Source: Chloroflexota bacterium (lineage in GTDB: Bacteria > Chloroflexota > Anaerolineae > UBA1429). From it: 9,798 bases of DNA. The notes below the pieces were generated by a model. It was not told where the DNA came from. It searched no databases and worked only from the letters and a program-made list of their open reading frames with translations. Shown here piece by piece: positions 1 to 4,040 of this stretch (position 1 is its first letter; every line of letters begins with the position of its first letter). The position numbers and the translations under genes are program-made. The DNA lies in assembly GCA_012513595.1 (NCBI GenBank), contig JAAZBY010000134.1, positions 1 to 9,798 of the forward strand, given 5' to 3'.

Positions 1-29
1 AGTCCAGCCAGGGGCACCTAGAACACAAT

Positions 30-62
30 GCGAGCACCGTGGCCAGTTGTTAGGGTGCTCGC
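30..62 (+). repeat. Perfect 9-bp hairpin upstream of the terminator
   Basis: GCGAGCACC at 30-38 is the exact reverse complement of GGTGCTCGC at 54-62, leaving a 15-nt loop. It sits ten bases before the terminator hairpin at 72-108, so the two probably form the structured 3' end of one transcript that begins left of the window. What that transcript encodes cannot be seen. Confidence 0.5.
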
Positions 63-71
63 GAGAAGGGC

Positions 72-108
72 AACGCGCGATCCGGCCAAGGTCGCGCGTT
101 TCTTCTTT
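72..108 (+). terminator. Intrinsic terminator of an upstream transcript
   Basis: AACGCGCGA at 72-80 pairs perfectly with TCGCGCGTT at 92-100, and T81-G91 plus C82-G90 can lengthen the stem to 11 bp. A T-rich tract (TTTCTTCTTT) runs from 99 to 108. This has the form of a rho-independent terminator on the plus strand. The lipoprotein gene at 401 has its own promoter further right, so the terminator most likely ends a gene or small RNA outside the window. Confidence 0.7.
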
Positions 109-221
109 GTGCCGCTTCCGTTGCTTGGCGGCGGCGTGCTGTGGCCGGGCTGGCTCCCACCGCACTGCCGATCGTGCCACGGCATATCCGCCCTCCCCGC
201 CCATGCCCCCCCGCAGATCAC

Positions 222-249
222 TTGTACTCCACCCGCGCCGTGCTAGAAT
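222..249 (+). promoter_or_regulatory. Promoter for the first lipoprotein gene
   Basis: A TTGTAC -35 box (222-227) and a TAGAAT -10 box (244-249) are 16 bp apart, and TGC immediately before the -10 is an extended -10 element. Transcription would start near 256, leaving a leader of roughly 145 nt before the GTG at 401. A second TAGAAT at 286-291 has no matching -35 box. Confidence 0.5.
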
Positions 250-400
250 AGCCATACGCGCTACTGTGTGACCAGATCGCCCGGATAGAATCACAACCGT
301 TACAATGGGGCGGGCCTGGCAGAGACCGGCATGGGCCACGCCTCCGCCCCGGGGGAACACGGTCGGGGGCCCCACGGCGCGCCCCCAGGAGGGCCGTCCG

Positions 401-928
401 GTGACGCGGAGCCTGATGCGCCTGCTGATGGGGCTGGTACTGGTGGTGGCCACGGCGTGCACGGCCAGCCCGGCGCCCGCCGGCCAGGATGTATCCCGTT
501 TCGACGTCGGCGCACTGAGCACCGTTCCGGCGGTGCCCGCCGCTGTGCCCGTGCCGCCCACCGCCAGCCCCTCGGCCACCGCGCTTCCTGCGCCGACCGC
601 GCTTCCTGCGCCGACGCCCAGGGCGGAGCCGATCGCCAGCGTGCCCCCAACCGCGACGGCACTGCCCACGGCTACCGAATCGCCGACTCCTACTGAGCCG
701 CCGGCAACAGTGGCCGCCACGGTGACCCCGCCGCAGCGCGCCGCCCTCACCCCGTCTCCGCTCACGACGGAGGGCTGCCCCTACATCGGCAACCGGAACA
801 CCGGCGTGTTCCACTATGCCGGGTGCTCCTCGGTCGCGCAGATGGCGGAGCGCAACAAGGTCTGCCTGGCGAGCCGAGAGGAGGCCCTGCAGCGCGGCTT
901 CCGCCCCTGCCAGAGGTGCCACCCGTGA
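401..928 (+). CDS. Putative lipoprotein with C-terminal Ada-type zinc-binding module
   Basis: The GTG at 401 is chosen because AGGAGG lies eight bases upstream (387-392) and because a signal peptide starts exactly there. The 175-residue product has a basic start, a hydrophobic stretch (about residues 5-19) and a plausible lipobox ending at Cys20 (V-A-T-A-C, slightly atypical at -3). Residues 22-120 are a disordered Pro/Thr/Ala-rich linker. Residues 128-175 resemble the Ada metal-binding fold often attached to secreted nuclease-like proteins: Y-I-G-N near 128, F-H-x3-C (His138, Cys142), an S-R-E-E-A helix near 158-162, and P-C-x2-C (Cys170, Cys173) near the C-terminus. Zinc binding is likely from the family pattern. 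No catalytic domain is present, so the role is unknown; a cell-surface metal or DNA/ligand-binding module is an inference. Confidence 0.75.
   Translation: MTRSLMRLLMGLVLVVATACTASPAPAGQDVSRFDVGALSTVPAVPAAVPVPPTASPSATALPAPTALPAPTPRAEPIASVPPTATALPTATESPTPTEPPATVAATVTPPQRAALTPSPLTTEGCPYIGNRNTGVFHYAGCSSVAQMAERNKVCLASREEALQRGFRPCQRCHP
578..615 (+). repeat. 18-bp tandem duplication in the lipoprotein linker
   Basis: Two identical 18-bp units (578-595 and 596-613) plus two further bases encode the repeated hexapeptide T-A-L-P-A-P in the linker. It looks like a recent in-frame slippage duplication in a disordered segment. Confidence 0.85.
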
Positions 929-980
929 GAAGAGGGAGCGGTTCCAGCGATGGCAGAGCCGACCCGCCCCTACGGAGGAC

Positions 981-1012
981 TTGACGATAGCGTGGCGCGG
1001 GTATTCTATGAT
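981..1012 (+). promoter_or_regulatory. Possible promoter for the second lipoprotein gene
   Basis: TTGACG at 981-986 is a good -35 box. The -10 is ambiguous: TATTCT at 1002-1007 (15-bp spacing), TTCTAT at 1004-1009 (17 bp) or TATGAT at 1007-1012 (20 bp). It lies 52 bases past the preceding stop codon and about 55 bases before the next ATG. Read-through from the upstream gene is also possible. Confidence 0.4.
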
Positions 1013-1063
1013 GGTAGAGAGAGCCGCCGCTGCACGTACCGGGGATGATCGGGAGGAACAGCC

Positions 1064-1498
1064 ATGAGACGTTGCCTCGCCGTGTTGTGCGTTCTGTTGG
1101 CCATGGCCACGCTGGGAGGCTGCAAAGGGCGTGACCTTTCCACGCCGGCCACCCGCCTGGTGGGGCACTGGCATGAGGAGGTGGCGCTCGTAGACCTGGT
1201 GGTGGACGCCTACTTTGGCCCACTGAGCGAGGACGGCGTGGGCACCCTGACCATCACCAGCGACGACCCCAACATGTCGGGGAGCGGGACCTACCGGGTG
1301 GTGTCAGAAGACGCCGAGGGGGAGCAGATCACCGGGACGTTCTCCTTTGGCGGGGACGAGGCCGAGGTCACCCTGACGGTCCCCCGCGACGGCCAGACGA
1401 TCAAGGTGCGCATTCCCGCGCCGCAGAACCTCGCCCAGGCCGTGGGGGCCGAGATGACGCTGAAACTGGAATACGTGGACGGCAAGACGGCACCGTGA
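1064..1498 (+). CDS. Small putative lipoprotein, beta-rich
   Basis: The ATG at 1064 follows GGGAGG (1051-1056) with a seven-base gap. The 144-residue product has a textbook lipoprotein signal: basic N-terminus, hydrophobic core (residues 5-16) and the lipobox L-G-G-C with the lipidated Cys at residue 20. The mature part starts with L-V-G-H-W near 33-37 and then alternates short hydrophobic strands with G-T-Y, G-T-F and acidic turns. This resembles small lipocalin-like beta-barrel lipoproteins (typically L-[IV]-G-x-W followed by G-x-Y/F strands). That is a weak, pattern-level resemblance and no catalytic residues are evident. It lies about 135 bases after the zinc-module lipoprotein on the same strand and may share a transcript with it. 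It converges on the membrane-protein gene ending at 1523. Confidence 0.75.
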   Translation: MRRCLAVLCVLLAMATLGGCKGRDLSTPATRLVGHWHEEVALVDLVVDAYFGPLSEDGVGTLTITSDDPNMSGSGTYRVVSEDAEGEQITGTFSFGGDEAEVTLTVPRDGQTIKVRIPAPQNLAQAVGAEMTLKLEYVDGKTAP

Positions 1499-1504
1499 TC
1501 TTGC
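1482..1504. terminator. Weak hairpin between convergent genes
   Basis: GCAAGA (1482-1487) pairs with TCTTGC (1499-1504) across the lipoprotein stop codon, with a small inner CGG/CCG stem. No T-tract follows. It is the only candidate end-of-transcript structure in the 24-base gap between the convergent genes. Confidence 0.25.
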
Positions 1505-1522
1505 GGCGCACCGATCGGCCCG

Positions 1523-1777
1523 CTACGCAGTATTATGGATCGGGCGGCTAACAGACTCCCTGCGGACGATGCCGAGGGCAAAGTAGGCGAGCGGGCCAAG
1601 GATGGTGACGAAGGAGATTGCCCTCCACATCCGTTTGTCGCCGCGTATCTGCGTGGCAGGGCGCCGGGTGATGTCCCTCTGTGCGGCCACGAACAGGCTG
1701 ATCTGGATGGCGCTCCTCAGGATCGCCCAGGCCCGCTGATTGCCGCTGACGCCGGTGAGCCGCTGGGGTTCGTGCAT
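1523..1777 (-). CDS. Small membrane protein, PLDc_N-like
   Basis: The start is ATG at 1777-1775 because AGGAGG (complement of 1784-1789) precedes it by six bases; in-frame Met codons further upstream (1792, 1819) lack such a site. The 84-residue product has two predicted membrane helices, about residues 17-32 and 51-71. Between them lies a basic segment, R-D-I-T-R-R-P-A, followed by R-G-D-K-R-M-W. The second helix contains I-L-G-P-L-A-Y-F. That arrangement (basic loop, R-G-x-K-x-x-W, then G-P-x-A-Y-x) is characteristic of the phospholipase D/cardiolipin synthase N-terminal membrane domain occurring alone as a short protein. No HKD catalytic motif is present, so it is not an enzyme by itself; function unknown. 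It lies 123 bases downstream of spoVS on the same strand. Confidence 0.7.
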   Translation of the reverse strand: MHEPQRLTGVSGNQRAWAILRSAIQISLFVAAQRDITRRPATQIRGDKRMWRAISFVTILGPLAYFALGIVRRESVSRPIHNTA

Positions 1778-1823
1778 CGTCGCCCTCCTCATGGGCCTCA
1801 CTTCACGGACGCCGGACATGAAG

Positions 1824-1848
1824 GGGAGGAGCGCACAGCGCTCCTCCC
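1824..1848 (-). terminator. Perfect 11-bp hairpin between spoVS and the PLDc_N-like gene
   Basis: GGGAGGAGCGC (1824-1834) and GCGCTCCTCCC (1838-1848) form a perfect stem with a three-base loop. It lies downstream of spoVS on the minus strand and upstream of the small membrane-protein gene. It lacks a real U-tract (minus strand continues CCTTCATG), so it may be a weak terminator or an intercistronic hairpin that dampens read-through. Confidence 0.45.
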
Positions 1849-1900
1849 GTGTCCCCCCCTTGACGGATAGGCGATGGCCGTCGCCTGCCCGGAATCCCTC

Positions 1901-2230
1901 CTATCGCCCCGCCCCGCTGGCGACCTCGAGGAGGTCGTGCGATGGCTCCTCTGGCGCGGGCTGGGCAATCGCTCGCGACTCGACCAAGAGCCGCATGGCG
2001 GTGCGTTCCTCTTCGCCAACCTTGACGGTCACAAAGCTAGGCACCAGCACCAGGTCCAGTCCCTCCAGTGCCAGGTACCCGCGTGCCACCGCCACGGCCT
2101 TGACGGCCTGGTTAACAGCACCAGCGCCAATGGCCTCGATCTCGGCCGAGCCCGTGTCCCGAATGCGCCAAGCTACCGCCCCTGCAACCGACGTCGTCTC
2201 CGAGTGGCTTGCTACTCGCAGGGTTGACAT
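1901..2230 (-). CDS. spoVS: Stage V sporulation protein S (SpoVS) homologue
   Basis: The ATG at 2230-2228 has AAGGAG (complement of 2240-2245) nine bases upstream. Residues 1-86 follow the SpoVS family closely: L-R-V-A at 4-7, S-V-A-G-A at 14-18, the invariant core G-S-A-E-I-E-A-I-G-A-G-A-V-N-Q-A-V-K-A-V (27-46), A-x-A-R-G near 47-51, and E-E-E-R-T-A at 73-78. The Bacillus subtilis protein is 86 residues; this one is 109, the extra being a C-terminal Ala/Pro/Glu-rich tail. SpoVS is a small Alba-like protein, possibly nucleic-acid binding, needed for late spore development in Bacillus. It also occurs in Thermus and many other bacteria that do not form endospores, so sporulation should not be inferred from this gene alone. 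Confidence 0.93.
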   Translation of the reverse strand: MSTLRVASHSETTSVAGAVAWRIRDTGSAEIEAIGAGAVNQAVKAVAVARGYLALEGLDLVLVPSFVTVKVGEEERTAMRLLVESRAIAQPAPEEPSHDLLEVASGAGR

Positions 2231-2280
2231 GGCCGTGCTCTCCTTGTGTGTAGTGCGTGCCGAAAGGGCTCTTGATACTT

Positions 2281-2289
2281 ACTATAGCA
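2281..2289 (-). promoter_or_regulatory. Extended -10 promoter for spoVS
   Basis: On the minus strand the motif TGC-TATAGT (complement of 2289-2281) is a strong extended -10 element. No good -35 box lies upstream of it. Transcription would start near 2274, giving a leader of about 44 nt that contains the AAGGAG site. Confidence 0.5.
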
Positions 2290-2484
2290 TGGGGCCTGGC
2301 CAGCGGGGGACGTAACACGTTGGCCCATGTATGGGGTAGGTTGCGCAGGTTGGAGCTAGGTTGGACCCTGCGGAGACATGACCCTGCGTAGGTATCGGGG
2401 GGTAAGGCCGACCAAGCCGCCCCGCCGGCCAGTGAGTGCACCTCCCGGGCAGGTCATCTCGCCGCGGAAGGGCCGGGAGGGCTC

Positions 2485-2513
2485 TTGACGCTCACGTCGG
2501 TCTGTGGTACGTT
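2485..2513 (+). promoter_or_regulatory. Promoter of the aroF leader transcript
   Basis: TTGACG (2485-2490) and TACGTT (2508-2513) are separated by exactly 17 bp, and TGG directly before the -10 box supplies an extended -10 element. Transcription would start near 2520, about 20 nt before the leader-peptide ATG. That short distance suits an attenuation leader, in which the first ribosome must follow RNA polymerase closely. Confidence 0.65.
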
Positions 2514-2539
2514 AGCCGCATCTCAGACGATGGAGCACG

Positions 2540-2692
2540 ATGGTGACGCAGTTCCTGGCAGGTATTGATCCGCAGCCTATCGAGCAGAGCCCCTCGGGCG
2601 TGGCCTGGGCCGCCTCGCGGGCCTTTCTCTATGGCTTTGCCTACTATTACGTGAGCGCCATACGGGCGAACGTCGCGTCGCGCACGTCGTAG
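2540..2692 (+). CDS. Aromatic leader peptide of the aroF attenuator
   Basis: A 50-codon ORF starts at ATG 2540 with GGAG (2532-2535) four bases upstream and stops at TAG 2690-2692. Residues 29-37 read F-L-Y-G-F-A-Y-Y-Y: two Phe and four Tyr in nine residues, ending with three consecutive Tyr codons (2642-2650). One Trp is at residue 23. Outside this cluster the sequence resembles no protein I know. Its promoter, the aromatic run, the stop codon just past one arm of an alternative RNA hairpin, the downstream intrinsic terminator and the DAHP synthase gene that follows all fit a regulatory leader peptide whose translation senses charged tRNA-Tyr (and perhaps tRNA-Phe). The peptide itself probably has no other function. 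At 50 residues it is longer than the enteric pheA, trp or pheST leader peptides. Confidence 0.8.
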   Translation: MVTQFLAGIDPQPIEQSPSGVAWAASRAFLYGFAYYYVSAIRANVASRTS

Positions 2693-2749
2693 GCACAGGC
2701 AACGAAGCACCGCCGAGACCAAGAGCAGAGACAGAGAGCGTGAGGCGAC
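2649..2749 (+). promoter_or_regulatory. Attenuator RNA: protector (1:2) and antiterminator (2:3) pairings
   Basis: Region 1, ACGTGAGCG (2649-2657), begins inside the last Tyr codon and pairs with region 2, CGCGCACGT (2679-2687): eight base pairs with one A/G mismatch. Region 2 can instead pair with region 3: GTCGC (2677-2681) with GCGAC (2745-2749), and CACG (2683-2686) with CGTG (2739-2742), with a small internal loop between. Region 3 contains most of the 5' arm of the terminator (2733-2745), so the 2:3 and terminator pairings exclude each other. Predicted behaviour: a ribosome stalled on the Tyr codons covers region 1, frees region 2 and lets the antiterminator form. A ribosome that reaches the stop at 2690 covers region 2 and lets the terminator form. 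The pairings were found by eye and no energies were computed. Confidence 0.7.
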
Positions 2750-2771
2750 AGCCCTCACGCTCTCTTTTTTT
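2733..2771 (+). terminator. Attenuator terminator upstream of aroF
   Basis: AGAGAGCGTGAGG (2733-2745) and CCTCACGCTCTCT (2753-2765) form a perfect 13-bp stem with a seven-base loop, followed by an uninterrupted run of seven T (2765-2771). This is a strong intrinsic terminator. It lies 41 bases past the leader-peptide stop and about 140 bases before aroF on the same strand, so it can act on aroF only if it is conditionally bypassed. Confidence 0.92.
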
Positions 2772-2814
2772 CTTTCACCATCCTGCACAACGCACAGCAC
2801 AAGGGGGCTGTACC

Positions 2815-2916
2815 ATGACGACCGGGCACTGTCGAGGGGCTGCTGCCCTTCTTGTTAGGTTGGCTGGCGCTGGCCGCGCGCGTCGCCAGTGTCTGGCCAG
2901 GGAGGGGGCGAGATGA
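2815..2916 (+). CDS. Possible second small upstream ORF, coupled to aroF
   Basis: A 33-codon ORF starts at ATG 2815 after AAGGGGG (2801-2807), seven bases upstream. Its TGA stop (2914-2916) overlaps the aroF ATG (2913-2915) in an ATGA arrangement, the usual geometry of translational coupling. The predicted peptide is Arg/Ala-rich and resembles nothing I know, and in GC-rich DNA such an ORF can arise by chance. It lies past the terminator, so it would be translated only on read-through transcripts. Confidence 0.3.
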   Translation: MTTGHCRGAAALLVRLAGAGRARRQCLAREGAR

Positions 2917-3926
2917 TCATCGTGATGCGCAGGCACGCCAGCCAGGAGCAGATCGACCGCGTCGAGGGGCGCGTACGGGAGTTGGGCTTTCGGCCACACC
3001 TCTCGGAGGGCCAGGAGCGTACCATCATCGGCGTCATCGGCGATGAGCGCCCGCTCAACGACGGTGCGCTGCGCCTCCTGGACGGGGTGGAAAAGATCGT
3101 CCGCGTGCTGACCCCCTACAAGCTGGCCAGCCGGGACTTTCACCCGCAGGACACCGTCGTTCCCGTGAATGGGTGCACGATCGGCGAGCGCCGCGTGGCG
3201 ATCATCGCCGGTCCCTGTGCGGTGGAAAGCCGCGGGCAGCTGCTGGAGACGGCACACGCCGTGAAGGCCGCCGGGGCACACCTGTTGCGGGCGGGCGCCT
3301 TCCGGCCCTGTTCGTCGCCATACGCCTTCCAGGGGCTGGGGCGCGCCGCGCTCGAGCTGCTCGCGGAGGCGCGGGCAGCAACGGGCCTCGGCGTGGTGAC
3401 TGAGGTGATGTCTCCGGACCAGGTCCCCATGGTGGCAGAATGCGCGGACGTTCTGCAGATCGGTACCCGCAACATGCAGAACTACAGCCTGCTGCACGCC
3501 GTCGGGGAGGCGGGCAAGCCGGTGCTGCTAAAGCGAGGCATGATGTCAACCATCGAGGAGCTGCTCATGTCGGCCGAGTATGTCCTTTCCCACGGCAACG
3601 GCCGCGTGATGCTGTGCGAGCGGGGCATCCGCACGTTCGAGACGTCCACCCGCAACACCCTCGACCTGAGCGCCATCCCGGTGCTCAAGCAGCTGACCCA
3701 TCTGCCGGTGCTGATCGACCCGAGCCACGCCACGGGGAACTGGGAATACGTCCCGGCGTTGGCGCGCGCCGCGATCGCCGCCGGCGCCGACGGCCTGCTC
3801 ATCGAGGTACATCCACACCCCGAACTGGCCCTGTCGGACGGGGCGCAGTCGTTGCGGCCGGAGCGGTTCGGCGAACTGGTGGCCCAGGTGCGTGCGGTGG
3901 CCCGCGCCGTGGATCGCGAGGCATAG
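2913..3926 (+). CDS. aroF: 3-deoxy-7-phosphoheptulonate (DAHP) synthase with ferredoxin-like regulatory domain
   Basis: Condenses phosphoenolpyruvate with erythrose 4-phosphate, the first step of the shikimate pathway. The ATG at 2913 has GGAGG (2901-2905) seven bases upstream and gives the family's usual M-I-I-V-M start; an in-frame GTG at 2889 would include the ribosome binding site. The 337 residues match the Thermotoga-type (type I-beta) enzyme in length and layout: an N-terminal ferredoxin-like domain (about 1-68), which in that enzyme carries Tyr/Phe feedback inhibition, then the TIM barrel. Metal ligands are all visible: Cys102 (G-P-C), His272 (D-P-S-H), Glu298 (E-V-H-P) and Asp309 (S-D-G). 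Other motifs are L-L-K-R-G near 205-209 and C-E-R-G-I-R-T-F-E near 235-243. Odd: the substrate-binding K-P-R-[TS]-S motif reads R-P-C-S-S at 131-135. Probably regulated by the attenuator upstream. Transcribed alone, convergent with ftsZ. Confidence 0.95.
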   Translation: MIIVMRRHASQEQIDRVEGRVRELGFRPHLSEGQERTIIGVIGDERPLNDGALRLLDGVEKIVRVLTPYKLASRDFHPQDTVVPVNGCTIGERRVAIIAGPCAVESRGQLLETAHAVKAAGAHLLRAGAFRPCSSPYAFQGLGRAALELLAEARAATGLGVVTEVMSPDQVPMVAECADVLQIGTRNMQNYSLLHAVGEAGKPVLLKRGMMSTIEELLMSAEYVLSHGNGRVMLCERGIRTFETSTRNTLDLSAIPVLKQLTHLPVLIDPSHATGNWEYVPALARAAIAAGADGLLIEVHPHPELALSDGAQSLRPERFGELVAQVRAVARAVDREA

Positions 3927-3972
3927 GTCGCCCGTTCGGGGCTGGGCAGCACCTGGCGCGGTAGAGCAACAC

Positions 3973-4004
3973 GGGCCCCGTCGGCCGTCCGGCCGACGGG
4001 GCCC
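3973..4004. terminator. Perfect 15-bp GC-rich hairpin between aroF and ftsZ
   Basis: GGGCCCCGTCGGCCG (3973-3987) is the exact reverse complement of 3990-4004, a near-perfect palindrome with a two-base centre (about four bases when folded). It lies in the 114-base gap between the convergent aroF and ftsZ genes, so it probably ends both transcripts. There is no T-tract on the plus side; on the minus side GTGTTGCT follows, which is slightly better. Confidence 0.65.
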
Positions 4005-4040
4005 GCGCGATGGAGGAGGTCTCTCGCGGCGCCCTCTCCC

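Larger units (their letters stand above)
1..400. other. Non-coding left edge (hairpins and promoter)
   Basis: I find no convincing gene here. The open frames have no ribosome binding site at their starts and read through the hairpins. The stretch holds two tandem hairpins (30-62 and 72-108), then a C-rich segment with nothing recognisable, then a promoter (222-249) for the lipoprotein gene that starts at 401. The first ten bases could be the end of an upstream gene or RNA, but too little is present to say which. Confidence 0.6.
2231..2539. other. Divergent intergenic region between spoVS and the aroF leader
   Basis: This 309-base stretch has no supportable gene. It holds the spoVS ribosome binding site and extended -10 (minus strand), the aroF leader promoter (2485-2513, plus strand), and a repeat-containing segment at 2335-2390. 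There ACCCTGCG occurs twice (2365-2372 and 2381-2388) and either copy could pair with CGCAGG at 2344-2349; TAGGTTG also occurs twice. Whether this is an operator or RNA structure cannot be told. Confidence 0.55.

Noticed and set aside
1..10. Possible tRNA 3' end (sequence ends in CCA at position 10)
   Set aside because: Only ten bases are available; neither the T-loop nor the acceptor partner can be seen.
28..246. Open frame starting at ATG 28 with a run of Phe codons
   Set aside because: The Phe codons are simply the T-tract of the terminator at 72-108, there is no ribosome binding site, and the frame reads through two perfect hairpins.
218..1174. 318-codon minus-strand frame across the first lipoprotein gene
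   Set aside because: The plus-strand gene has a ribosome binding site, signal peptide and zinc motif; the antisense product is Arg/Gly/His-rich with no motif.
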